DNA from: DASYQD01 sp963837455
GTDB taxonomy: Bacteria > Acidobacteriota > Thermoanaerobaculia > Multivoradales > JAIOJS01
NCBI GenBank assembly: GCA_963837455.1
Contig: CAWINM010000009.1
Span: 197,647 to 261,646 of the forward strand
Length of the DNA: 64,000 nt
Direction: 5' to 3'
Below are positions 16,681 through 25,913 of this stretch, in pieces. The position numbers were made by a program, and so were the translations under genes. The notes beneath the pieces were generated by a model. The model did no database searches and was not told the origin of the DNA. It saw nothing but the letters and a program-made list of their open reading frames with translations. The number at the start of each line of letters is the position of its first letter. The first letter of the stretch is position 1.

Positions 16681-17763
16681 ATGCGCTCGATGGAGCCCGC
16701 GAGCACCCCTGTCGACCCCGGCCGCCATCTCGACCTGCTGGTCATCGGCGCCGGGCCCACCGGCCTCGCCATCGGCGCCGCCGCGATGAGGGCCGACCTC
16801 GAGGTCGCCCTGCTCGACCGCGGCGGCCTCTGCGACGGCATCCGCGGCTATCCCACCGATCTCGCCTTCTTCACCACCCGCGAGCGGCTGGAGATCGCGG
16901 GCGTGCCGTTCGCCATCCCCGACGCCAAGCCGACACGCCGGCAGGCGCTCGCCTACTACCGCGAGGTGGCGCGCCAGTGGCGCCTGCCGCTGGCGCTGCA
17001 CCACGCGGTGAGCGCGGTGCGGCGCGCCGGCGACGGCTTCGAGGTCGTCAGTCAGCATGGCGGGAGGGAGGTCCGCTGGCGCGCGCAGGCGGTGGCGCTC
17101 GCCAGTGGTTACTTCGGCAAGCCGCTGCGCCTGGGAGTGCCGGGCGAGGACCTGCCCTGGGTGTCGGCGCGTTACCACGAGCCCTACGGCCACTTCGGCG
17201 ACCGCGTGGTGGTGGTGGGCGGCGGCAACTCGGCCGCCGAGGCGGCCCTCGAGCTCTATCGCTGGCACGCGGCGGTCACCCTCGTCCATCGCGGCACGGC
17301 GTTTCGCCCCGGGGTCAAGTACTGGCTCAAGCCCGACCTCGAGAACCGCATCGCCGAGGGCTCCATCGCGGCGCTGCTCGAGAGCGAGGTCGAGGGGTTC
17401 GCGAACGGCGCCGTGCACGTGCGCACTCCCCAGGGCCGCCGCTCCCTTCCCTGTGACGCCGCCTACGTGCTCATCGGCTACCTGCCCGAGCTCGAGCTGG
17501 CGCGGCAGGTCGGTGTCACCATCGACCCCGAGACCCTGCGGCCCAGCGTCGATCCCGAGACCGGCGAGAGCGACGTGCCGGGCTTCTTCGTCGCCGGCAC
17601 GTTGCAGGCGGGACGGTTCACCAACCGTATCTTCATCGAGAACTCCCGCGACCACGGGCCGCGCATCGTCGCCGCCCTGGCGCGGCGCCGTGGCGGTGAG
17701 GCGGTGGCGCGCGAGCTGCTGGCGGGCGTCGGTGCCGCCGACAGCGGCCCCACCCCGGACTAG
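16681..17763 (+). CDS. ypdA: YpdA-type putative bacillithiol disulfide reductase
   Basis: Flavin-dependent, NADPH-using pyridine nucleotide oxidoreductase of 360 residues. FAD-binding 'LLVIGAGPTGLAIGAAAM' is at the N-terminus and the NADPH Rossmann motif 'VVVVGGGNSAAEAALEL' in the middle. The C-terminal FAD block is 'GFFVAGTLQAGRFTNRIFIENSRDHG'. There is no CxxC redox pair, as is characteristic of YpdA rather than thioredoxin reductase. YpdA occurs in bacillithiol-making lineages, so this suggests that the organism makes bacillithiol, although no bsh genes are in the window. A second ATG at 16690 is an alternative start. Confidence 0.9.
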   Translation: MRSMEPASTPVDPGRHLDLLVIGAGPTGLAIGAAAMRADLEVALLDRGGLCDGIRGYPTDLAFFTTRERLEIAGVPFAIPDAKPTRRQALAYYREVARQWRLPLALHHAVSAVRRAGDGFEVVSQHGGREVRWRAQAVALASGYFGKPLRLGVPGEDLPWVSARYHEPYGHFGDRVVVVGGGNSAAEAALELYRWHAAVTLVHRGTAFRPGVKYWLKPDLENRIAEGSIAALLESEVEGFANGAVHVRTPQGRRSLPCDAAYVLIGYLPELELARQVGVTIDPETLRPSVDPETGESDVPGFFVAGTLQAGRFTNRIFIENSRDHGPRIVAALARRRGGEAVARELLAGVGAADSGPTPD

Positions 17764-17776
17764 GCGAGCGGTGGCG

Positions 17777-19399
17777 ATGCGACGCGCTCCGTTGCCGCCG
17801 CTCTTCGCCGCCCTGGCACTTTGCGGCGCGACGCTGGCCGGGGCGCAGGACGCTCGCCCGGGAGTTTTCGGCGAGACGCTCGACGTTCGCGTCGTCAACG
17901 TCGAGGTGGTGGTGACCGACGGCAAGGGAGTGCGGGTGTCGGGCCTGGGCCGCGACGACTTCGCGCTCGAGGTCGACGGCCAGCCGGTGCCGGTCGACTA
18001 CTTCGCCGAGGTGGTGGGCGGACGGGTCGGTGAGCAGCCGGGGGCGGGCGGCGCCGCGCCCCCCGCCGCGGAGCTCGGCCGGCCCCTGGGCGTGAGCTGG
18101 CTGGTCTTCGTCGACGACTTCTTCAGCGTCGAGCGCGATCGCAACGCCGTGCTGCGCTCGCTCGGGGAGCAGCTCGGCCACCTCGGCCCCAGCGACCGCA
18201 TGGCGCTGGTGGCCTGGGACGGCCGGCGGCTCACCATGCTGTCGTCGTGGACCAGCTCGGCGCCGGAGCTCGAGCGCGCGCTCGCCGCCGCCGCGAAGCG
18301 ACCCTGCTTCGGGCTCCACCGGATCAGCGAGCAGCGCACGCTGGCCGAGGACCGCCGGCTGCGGCTGCGCGTCGCCGGCCAGCCGCTGGTCGCCGCCGAC
18401 CCCGCTCACCTCGACCCCGACGAGCGGCAGGTGGTCGACATGGTGGCCGCGCAGGTGGCGCGCTCGGTGAATGCTGCCGCCGCCACCCTCCGTGCCTTCG
18501 CCGCGCCACCCGGACGCAAGGCCATGCTGCTGCTCTCCGGCGGCTGGCCGTGGCGGCCGGTCGACTACCTGATCCCGGAGCCTGGGCGCCTGGTCGTCGA
18601 GGAGACGCCAGGTGCGGAGCCCCTGTTCCGGCCCCTCAGCGACGTCGCCAACCTGCTCGGCTACACCCTCTACCCGGTGGACGTGCCGGGGCTCTCGCAG
18701 CGGCTCGTCGACATCGGCGGCGACGAGCTGACGTCGCTGGCAGAGTCCCGGCGCGAGCAGGACCTGCACACCTCGCTCGACTGGCTGGCGACCAGCACCG
18801 GCGGCCGCTCCTACCTCAACGACCGCCGTCTGGCCGTCTTCGAGGAGGCGGTGACCGACACCCGCAGCTTCTACTGGCTGGGCTTCACCCCCAAGCGCAG
18901 CGGCGACGACCGCCCCCACCGGCTGCGCGTCACGGTGAAGAGGCCGGGGCTGTCGGCGCGGGCGCGAGAGGGCTACCTCGACGCCTCGCGCGGAGCCGAG
19001 GTGTCGATGGCGGTGGAGAGCGCGCTGCTGTTTGGCAACCCGGCGAGCGCCGCGCCCCTGTCGCTGGCGCTGGGGAAGCCGGAGAAGGGCCGCGGCCGCA
19101 CCATGCGGGTGCCGTTGGTGGTGGCGGTGCCGCTCTCCGAGCTGACGCCGCTGCCCGGCGCCGACGGACCGACGGTGATCGTCGAGCTCCGCATCGCCGC
19201 CCAGGACGCGGAGGGCGCCACCGCGGAGATCCCGGTGGTGCCGTTGCAGGTCCGCGTACCGGCGACGCTCGAGCCCGGTACGAGCGGCAGGTACGCGACC
19301 GTGCTGGAGCTACGCCGTGCCCCCCACGACCTGGTGGTGGCGCTGTACGAGCCCGTCTCGGGCAAGGTATTCTCGGCGACCGCCCGCATCTCCCCTTAG
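17777..19399 (+). CDS. secreted VWFA-related protein (acidobacterial type), copy 1
   Basis: Exported protein of 540 residues with a signal peptide ('MRRAPLPPLFAALALCGATLAGAQ'). A short N-terminal beta module ('VRVVNVEVVVTDGKGVRVSGL', with 'FALEVDGQPVPVDYF') precedes a von Willebrand A-like domain. This arrangement is the VWFA-related family found mostly in Acidobacteriota. The metal-site strand reads 'WLVFVDDFFSVERDRN' instead of DxSxS, so metal binding is doubtful. 'GRKAMLLLSGGWPW' is the later VWA strand. It is followed after 33 bases by a second copy. Function is unknown. Roles in adhesion or envelope assembly are guesses. GTG 17771 is an alternative start. Confidence 0.8.
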   Translation: MRRAPLPPLFAALALCGATLAGAQDARPGVFGETLDVRVVNVEVVVTDGKGVRVSGLGRDDFALEVDGQPVPVDYFAEVVGGRVGEQPGAGGAAPPAAELGRPLGVSWLVFVDDFFSVERDRNAVLRSLGEQLGHLGPSDRMALVAWDGRRLTMLSSWTSSAPELERALAAAAKRPCFGLHRISEQRTLAEDRRLRLRVAGQPLVAADPAHLDPDERQVVDMVAAQVARSVNAAAATLRAFAAPPGRKAMLLLSGGWPWRPVDYLIPEPGRLVVEETPGAEPLFRPLSDVANLLGYTLYPVDVPGLSQRLVDIGGDELTSLAESRREQDLHTSLDWLATSTGGRSYLNDRRLAVFEEAVTDTRSFYWLGFTPKRSGDDRPHRLRVTVKRPGLSARAREGYLDASRGAEVSMAVESALLFGNPASAAPLSLALGKPEKGRGRTMRVPLVVAVPLSELTPLPGADGPTVIVELRIAAQDAEGATAEIPVVPLQVRVPATLEPGTSGRYATVLELRRAPHDLVVALYEPVSGKVFSATARISP

Positions 19400-19432
19400 C
19401 GCTCGCCGCCCGACCAGGAGCCACCACCCAGG

Positions 19433-21166
19433 ATGAGACTCACCACGCTGCGCCTGTTCTTCCTGCTCGCCCTGGCGCTCGCCGTCGTGCCGGCAGGGCT
19501 CGCCAAGCCGACCCCACAGCCGCCACCTCCCGAGACCACCGCCGGCGGCGCCACCGCCGAGCACGAGGGAGCCTTCTTCGAGAGCCTCAACGTCGACGTC
19601 ATCAACGTCGAGGTCTTCGTCACCGACAAGAACGGCAACCCGGTGAAGGGGCTCCGCCAGGAGGACTTCCAGGTCTTCGAGGACGGCCACCCGGTGGCGA
19701 TCACCAACTTCTACTCGGTGGACGAGGCGGGGCCGCGACCCGCGCTGCCGCGCACGCTGCCACCGGTGCCCTCGGGGCCGATCCCCGAGGCGGTAAAGCT
19801 GCCGGAGCTCCCCGAGGAGCAACGGCTCTACCTCGTCGTCTACATCGACAACTTCAACATCAAGCCCTTCAACCGCAACCGCGTCTTCCGGCGCCTCCGC
19901 GAGTTCCTCGACAACAACGTCGGGGAGGACGACCGGGTGATGCTGGTCACCTACAACCGCTCGTTCAAGCAGCGCGTGCCTTTCACCTCCGATCCGGCGC
20001 TGGTCAACAGCGCGCTGTTCGAAATCGAGAAGGAGACCGGCTTCGGCGTCCACCGCGATTCCGATCGTAACGACGCGCTGCAACAGGTGGAGGACGCCGA
20101 CAACGCCCAGCAAGTGGTCCCCGCCGTGCGCGCCTACGCCGGCTCGCTCTACAACGACACCCAGGTGAGCATCGACGCCATCAAGGGGCTGGTCGACTCG
20201 CTGGGCGGCCTGCCCGGTCGCAAGGCCATCGTCTACGTCAGCGAGGGGCTGCCGATGGTGGCCGCCGAGGACCTCTTCCAGGCGCTCAACGAGAAATTCC
20301 ACGACTCCTCGCTGCTGCTGGAGGCGCGTGACTACGACTGCAGCCGCCGTTTCGAGGAGCTGGCCGCGCAGGCCAACGCCAACCGGGTGACCTTCTACAC
20401 CATCGACGCCGGTGGCCTGCGGACGCTGTCCGCCGCCTCGGCGGAACGCCAGACCGCCGGCCAGCCAGGGATGTCGGCCTTCATCGACAGCCAGAACATC
20501 TACAACCTGCAGTCGCCGCTGCTCAAGCTCGCCGAGGACACCGGGGGCAAGGCGATCATCAACACCAACGACGTCGGCCCGCAGCTGTCGGTGGTGGCCC
20601 ACGACCTGCGCACCTACTACTCGCTCGGCTATCAGCCAGCCCACGTCGGTGACGGGCGCTACCACCGCATCGAGGTGAAGGTGAAGGGTGGAAAGGACCG
20701 CTCGCTGCGGGTGCGCAATCGCACCGGCTACCGCGACAAGCCGATCGAGCAGCGCATGAACGACGCCACCCTTGCCAACCTGCTGTTCGGCGAGCTCGGC
20801 AATCCGCTCGGGATCACCCTCGAGTTCGGCAGCCCCAACATGCGCGAGGATGGCAACGCGCTGGTGCCCATCCACCTGCGGATCCCGCTCGACAAGATCA
20901 CCCTGGTGCCGCAGGCAGCGAACCAGGAGGCCCACCTGCGTGCCTTCATCGGCGTGCTCGACGAGGAAGGGGGCATGGCGCCGGTGCAGGTGGCGCCGAT
21001 CACCATCCAGATTCCGACCGCCGATCTCGAGGCCGCGCGCAGCAAGGGGTGGGGCTACGACGTGACGCTGCTCATGCGGCAGGGACGGCAGAAGGTGGCG
21101 GTGGGTGTCCGCGACGACCTCGGCGGTGTGAGCTCGTTCGTCAGCGGAGGCATCGTCGTCCGTTGA
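19433..21166 (+). CDS. secreted VWFA-related protein (acidobacterial type), copy 2
   Basis: Exported protein of 577 residues with signal peptide ('MRLTTLRLFFLLALALAVVPAGLA') and a Pro/Thr-rich linker. The same module as copy 1 follows: 'DVINVEVFVTDKNGNPVKGL', 'FQVFEDGHPVAITNF', then the VWA-like strand 'YLVVYIDNFNIKPFNRNR' with DNFNI in place of DxSxS, and 'GRKAIVYVSEGLPM'. The C-terminal part has 'YYSLGYQP', common in this family. It reads cleanly and lies 33 bases after copy 1, so the two are probably one operon and may form a pair. Molecular function is unknown. Confidence 0.82.
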   Translation: MRLTTLRLFFLLALALAVVPAGLAKPTPQPPPPETTAGGATAEHEGAFFESLNVDVINVEVFVTDKNGNPVKGLRQEDFQVFEDGHPVAITNFYSVDEAGPRPALPRTLPPVPSGPIPEAVKLPELPEEQRLYLVVYIDNFNIKPFNRNRVFRRLREFLDNNVGEDDRVMLVTYNRSFKQRVPFTSDPALVNSALFEIEKETGFGVHRDSDRNDALQQVEDADNAQQVVPAVRAYAGSLYNDTQVSIDAIKGLVDSLGGLPGRKAIVYVSEGLPMVAAEDLFQALNEKFHDSSLLLEARDYDCSRRFEELAAQANANRVTFYTIDAGGLRTLSAASAERQTAGQPGMSAFIDSQNIYNLQSPLLKLAEDTGGKAIINTNDVGPQLSVVAHDLRTYYSLGYQPAHVGDGRYHRIEVKVKGGKDRSLRVRNRTGYRDKPIEQRMNDATLANLLFGELGNPLGITLEFGSPNMREDGNALVPIHLRIPLDKITLVPQAANQEAHLRAFIGVLDEEGGMAPVQVAPITIQIPTADLEAARSKGWGYDVTLLMRQGRQKVAVGVRDDLGGVSSFVSGGIVVR

Positions 21167-21257
21167 GAGACCGCGCGACCGCCGACCGCGAGCCCCTGGG
21201 CGGCCGGGGCAGGGCTTGCCGGAGCCATCTCGGCGGTTGGTCCGCGCGAGGTCCGCG

Positions 21258-21695
21258 ATGAAGGACGTCATCCAGCGGCGCGGCAGGGAATGGAAGGAGC
21301 GGTTGCTGGGGCTGCGCGAGGCGGTGGCGGCTCTCTACGCGGCGGAGGGGGAGGCGCTCTCGCGCGACCTCTCCTCGTGGGGCAAGGGGTTCGCCTTCGC
21401 CATCGTGCTGCTGCTGGCGGCGCTGGCGATCGGCTTCTGGTTGGTGGCGGTGATGGTGGGCTTCCTCGTCGCCCTCCTGGCCCTGTGGTTGCCGGTGTGG
21501 GCGGCGGCGCTGATCACCGCCGGAGTGCTGGCGCTGGCCATCGCGCTGCTCGCCGGCATCGGCTGGAAGCGGCTGCAGGCCCTCGGCGGCCCGATCGCGC
21601 GCGTGCAACGGCGGTGGCGCGACCATCTCGCCTGGTGGCGGGAACGCGTGTTCGACAGCGAGGAGGAGGCCGAGGATGAGCAGCAGGGTCCCTGA
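21258..21695 (+). CDS. holin-superfamily III / YqjE-like small membrane protein
   Basis: Protein of 145 residues with an amphipathic charged N-terminus and two adjacent membrane helices ('FAFAIVLLLAALAIGFWLVAVMVGFLV' region and 'AALITAGVLALAIALLAGIGW' region), then a charged tail. This is the layout of the phage_holin_3_6/YqjE family, which is widespread on chromosomes and is not evidence of a prophage. A 73-residue protein overlaps its 3' end, as in the yqjDEK-type operons of proteobacteria. The role is unknown, possibly membrane stress. Confidence 0.7.
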   Translation: MKDVIQRRGREWKERLLGLREAVAALYAAEGEALSRDLSSWGKGFAFAIVLLLAALAIGFWLVAVMVGFLVALLALWLPVWAAALITAGVLALAIALLAGIGWKRLQALGGPIARVQRRWRDHLAWWRERVFDSEEEAEDEQQGP

Positions 21696-21897
21696 GCCCC
21701 TCCGCGAGGCGGAGGAGCGGGTGGCCGCCAGCCGCCGCCGCGTGGAGCGGCGGGTGTCGCAGATGCGCCAGGCCCTCCACGACGACTTTGCCCTGGTGCC
21801 GCGGACGACCGCCTGGGTGCTCCCCGCCCTCGGCCTCGCGATCGGCTTCGGCCTGGCGCTGCGCGCCTTCGGCCGGCGCCGCGCCCGGCGCGACTGA
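21676..21897 (+). CDS. small single-pass membrane protein (YqjK/YqjD-like position)
   Basis: Protein of 73 residues: an Arg/Glu-rich helical N-terminal half ('LREAEERVAASRRRVERRV'), one membrane helix ('WVLPALGLAIGFGLALRAF') and a basic tail. It overlaps the 3' end of the holin-like gene by 20 bases. The size, topology and neighbour resemble the small yqj genes of proteobacteria. The relationship is by layout only. The frame is supported by the overlap and by a sensible membrane segment. Confidence 0.6.
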   Translation: MSSRVPEPLREAEERVAASRRRVERRVSQMRQALHDDFALVPRTTAWVLPALGLAIGFGLALRAFGRRRARRD

Positions 21898-22030
21898 CGG
21901 AACGTGGCTTGCAAGCGAGTGCCCGCATGCCGGGGCGTGGCTACACTACGTACCTGGGGGGCAAGCCGGCCGCGAACGGTCGTGGGGACCGAGGAAGCTG
22001 GCTTCCCGTGGCAGGGGGGGCGAGCGGGCC

Positions 22031-22219
22031 ATGACCAGGTGGGAGTACAAGATCATCAACATCCGCAGCGAGAACTACCGCCTCGATCCCAACGCCGCGC
22101 GCGAGCTCAACGTCCTCGGCGAGGAGGGGTGGGAGCTGGTCTCGATCACCTCCGTGAATTTCAAGACCGGTGCCACCGACAACATCGCCATGGTCTTCAA
22201 GCGACCGGTGGCTGGCTGA
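22031..22219 (+). CDS. DUF4177 family small protein
   Basis: Protein of 62 residues: 'MTRWEYKIINI' at the start and 'LNVLGEEGWELVSIT' in the middle, the two hallmarks of DUF4177 (an initial WEYK strand and an LNxxGxEGWELV helix-turn). It is a soluble, probably alpha/beta, domain with no known function. It stands alone with about 130 bases on either side and so has its own signals. The ATG at 22031 starts the domain exactly. Confidence 0.75.
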   Translation: MTRWEYKIINIRSENYRLDPNAARELNVLGEEGWELVSITSVNFKTGATDNIAMVFKRPVAG

Positions 22220-22352
22220 GGCGGTCGGCCGGCTGCCTGGCGGTGCCGGTCCGTGGCGTCGCGTCCGGGCGTCGAAGCGCGTGGGCTCGGCGGCGGCCGC
22301 AGAGGACCCGCTGGGCTGCCGCTCGCTGCGGATCGTTGGGGGTCGCGGGTCG

Positions 22353-23060
22353 ATGAGCACCGCCCTGGTCTCGGGCGATCGGGTCGCCGGGGGCGCCTGC
22401 TGCCTTCTGGTCTTCAGCAAGCCGGCCATCCCCGGGCGGGTGAAGACGCGCCTGCTGCCGGCGCTCTCCGCCCGGCGCGCCGCCGAGCTCCACGGGGCCT
22501 TCCTCGCCGATCTCTGCGCCCGTCTCGCCGCGGTGCCGGGTCTCGTCACCCGCCTGGCATGGGCGGTCAACGACGGCGAGCCCCTTCCGCCGTCGAGCCT
22601 GCCGGCCGTGCGGCAGCGCGGTGCCGATCTCGGCGAGCGGCTGTTCGCGGCGCTCGCCGAGGCGGCGGCCGAGCACGAGCTGGTCGCGGCGGTGGGCAGC
22701 GATCACCCCGAGCTCGCCGTGTCGTGCGTCGAGGAGGCATTCGCGGCACTCGCCGCCGGCGCCGACGTGGCTCTCGGACCTGCCATCGACGGCGGCTACT
22801 ACCTGGTCGCGCTGCGGCGGCGGGCACTCTCCCCGCGGCTCTTTGCCGGGGTGCCCTGGAGCACCGACCGTGTGCTGGCCGTGACCCTGGCGCGCTGCGG
22901 CGAGCTCGGGCTGGACGTTTCCCTGCTGCCCCCAGCTGCCGATGTCGACACGCCGGAGGATCTCGCCCGTCTCGCCCGTGCGCTGCGCGACCCGGCCACG
23001 CCGCCCTGCCCGCGGACGGCGGCATTGCTCGCGGAATGGGGGATGCTGGCCCCACCATGA
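22353..23060 (+). CDS. DUF2064 / TIGR04282-type glycosyltransferase (nucleotidyltransferase-like fold)
   Basis: Protein of 235 residues with a GT-A-like fold. 'LLVFSKPAIPGRVKTRLLPALS' is the N-terminal signature of the DUF2064 family. 'VGSDHPEL' corresponds to the family's G(T/S)DxP motif, and 'LGPAIDGGYYLVAL' is the conserved DGGYYLI-type block. Members are annotated as arsenosugar-biosynthesis-type glycosyltransferases, but no arsenic gene is nearby, so the substrate is open. The stop overlaps the next gene as ATGA, making it the first gene of a nine-gene coupled run. Confidence 0.78.
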   Translation: MSTALVSGDRVAGGACCLLVFSKPAIPGRVKTRLLPALSARRAAELHGAFLADLCARLAAVPGLVTRLAWAVNDGEPLPPSSLPAVRQRGADLGERLFAALAEAAAEHELVAAVGSDHPELAVSCVEEAFAALAAGADVALGPAIDGGYYLVALRRRALSPRLFAGVPWSTDRVLAVTLARCGELGLDVSLLPPAADVDTPEDLARLARALRDPATPPCPRTAALLAEWGMLAPP

Positions 23061-24625
23061 AAGTGCTCACGGCGGCCGCGATGCGGCGCGCGGACGAGCG
23101 GGCCATCGAGCAGCTGGGGATCCCCAGCCTGGTGCTGATGGAGAATGCCGCCATCGGCGTGGTCGACGCGCTCGCCGAGCGCTATCCGCTGGCGGAGCGG
23201 GTGGCGGTGTTCTGCGGGCCTGGAAACAACGGCGGCGACGGGCTGGCGGTGGCGCGACACCTCGCCGTGCGCGGCTACCGGCCGGCGGTGTTCCTGGTAC
23301 ACGCCGGCAAGCGCCTCTCTGCGGATGCCGCCCACCAGCTCGCCGTCTGTCGTGCCCTGGGGATCGACGTCGCCGAGGTGGGCGACGAGGCAGCGCTCGG
23401 CGCCGCGCTGACCGCCGCTGTCGGCGCCGAGGTGGCGGTGGACGCGCTCTTCGGCACCGGTCTCGTACGCGAGCTGGAGGGACTCTTCGCCGCTGCCGCC
23501 GAGGGCCTCGACTCGCTGGCGGCGCCGGTGCTCGCCGTGGACCTTCCCAGCGGCCTCGACGCCAGCACCCACCGCCCGCCCGGGCCGCACGTGCGCGCCG
23601 ACCTCACCGTCACCTTCGGGGCCCTCAAGGTGGCGCACGTGCTGCCGCCGGCGGCACTCTCGTGCGGCGAGGTGGCGCTGGCGGACCTCGGGGTGCCGGC
23701 AGCCTTCGTCGAGGAGGAGGCCGGTGGGCTGCAGCTGCTGGTTGCCGACGAGATCGCCGGCCTGCTGCCACCCCGCACCCCATCGGCGCACAAGGGCAGC
23801 TTCGGCCACCTGTTACTGATCGCCGGCTCGCCGGGCAAGTCGGGCGCGGCGGTGTTGGCGGCGCGCGCCGCGGTGCGCGCCGGCTCCGGGCTGGTGACCG
23901 TCGGCGTGCCGGGGCCGCTGCAGCCGGTGGTCGCCGCTGGCTCGCTGGAGTCGATGACGCTGGCGTTGCCCGCCGACGAGGCCGGGCGGCTGCGCCCGGC
24001 CGCAGTCGAGCAGGCGCTGGCGATGGCCAGCCGCGCCACCGCAGTGGCGCTGGGCCCCGGCCTGGGGACCGACGGCGAGACGCCCGAGGCGGTGCGCCGG
24101 CTGGTCCGCGACGCCGCGCTACCGCTGGTGCTCGACGCCGACGGGCTCAACGCCTTCGCGGGCCGCGCGGAGGAGCTGCGGCTGCGTCCCGCCCCCACGG
24201 TGCTGACGCCGCACCCCGGAGAGCTGGGCCGGCTGCTCGGCCGCAGCGCCGCCGAGGTCAACGAAGACCGGATGGCGGCGGTGACGGAGGCGGCCCGAGT
24301 GACCGGCGCGGTGGTGGCGCTCAAGGGGCACCTGACCCTGGTGGCGGCGCCCGAGGGGGCGGTCGCCATCAACCCCACCGGCAACGCCGGCATGGCGAGC
24401 GGGGGCAGCGGCGACGTGCTCACCGGCACCATCGGCGCCCTGCTCGCCCAGGGGCTTTCGGCGTGGGACGCCGCCTGTCTCGGGGTCTACGTGCACGGTC
24501 TCGCCGGCGACCTGGTCGCCGGCGAGCGCGGTCCGGAGGCCATCCCGGCCGGCGAGCTGGCGGCGGCGCTGCCGGCCGCCTTCGCCGCCTTGCGCCACGG
24601 TGGCGCCGGGGCGCCGGCGGCATGA
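23057..24625 (+). CDS. nnrD: bifunctional NAD(P)H-hydrate epimerase / ADP-dependent dehydratase
   Basis: Repairs hydrated NADH and NADPH. It is a fusion of 522 residues. The N-terminal YjeF epimerase domain (~1-215) has 'PSLVLMENAA', 'FCGPGNNGGDGLAVARHL' and 'VDLPSGLDAS'. The C-terminal ribokinase-like dehydratase (~225-515) has 'HKGSFGHLLLIAGS', 'TPHPGELGRLLG' and 'NAGMASGGSGDVLTG'. The start is ATG 23057 inside the upstream stop. The stop overlaps tsaE as ATGA. Pairing of this fusion with tsaE is common in bacteria. Confidence 0.94.
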   Translation: MKVLTAAAMRRADERAIEQLGIPSLVLMENAAIGVVDALAERYPLAERVAVFCGPGNNGGDGLAVARHLAVRGYRPAVFLVHAGKRLSADAAHQLAVCRALGIDVAEVGDEAALGAALTAAVGAEVAVDALFGTGLVRELEGLFAAAAEGLDSLAAPVLAVDLPSGLDASTHRPPGPHVRADLTVTFGALKVAHVLPPAALSCGEVALADLGVPAAFVEEEAGGLQLLVADEIAGLLPPRTPSAHKGSFGHLLLIAGSPGKSGAAVLAARAAVRAGSGLVTVGVPGPLQPVVAAGSLESMTLALPADEAGRLRPAAVEQALAMASRATAVALGPGLGTDGETPEAVRRLVRDAALPLVLDADGLNAFAGRAEELRLRPAPTVLTPHPGELGRLLGRSAAEVNEDRMAAVTEAARVTGAVVALKGHLTLVAAPEGAVAINPTGNAGMASGGSGDVLTGTIGALLAQGLSAWDAACLGVYVHGLAGDLVAGERGPEAIPAGELAAALPAAFAALRHGGAGAPAA

Positions 24626-25055
24626 GGAGCTGGCAGACGCGCTCGCCGGCGGAGACGCGCCAGGTCGGTGCCGCGCTGCTCCCCGAGCTCCTCCCCGACG
24701 GCACCCTGCTGCTGCTCGGCGACCTCGCCGCCGGCAAGACGGTGCTGGCGCAGGGGGTGGCGGCTGCGCTCGGCATCGACCCCGCCGAGGTGCAATCGCC
24801 CAGCTACACGCTGGTGCGCGAGCACCACGGGCCCCAGGGCAGCCTCCTCCACCTCGACCTCTACCGGCTGGCGCCGGCCGAGACCGCAGCGCTCGGTCTC
24901 GAGGAGCTGCTCGCCGCGCCGGCGGTGAAGGTGGTGGAGTGGGCGGAGCGCCTGCCGCTCCCGGTGCCCGGTGCGGTGGTGCTGCGGCTGCTCCCCGGCG
25001 TGGGCGAGGAGCGCGACATCCGCGAGGTGGTAGGCTGGCCGGGAGGGGATGGCGT

Positions 25056-25059
<4 letters not shown>
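24622..25059 (+). CDS. tsaE: tRNA threonylcarbamoyladenosine biosynthesis ATPase TsaE
   Basis: P-loop ATPase that works with TsaB and TsaD to make t6A37 in tRNAs reading ANN codons. It has 145 residues. Walker A reads 'LLGDLAAGKTVLAQG', followed by 'VQSPSYTLVREHHG' (the SPSF/Y-T block) and 'LLHLDLYRL'. 'VKVVEWAERLP' is the conserved late motif. It overlaps nnrD by ATGA and the next gene by TTGA. tsaB and tsaD are not in the window. Confidence 0.94.

Positions 25060-25909
<850 letters not shown>

Positions 25910-25913
<4 letters not shown>

Noticed and set aside
21258..21695. Prophage holin
   Set aside because: No lysin, capsid, tail or integrase gene is nearby. The family is common on chromosomes as YqjE-like proteins.
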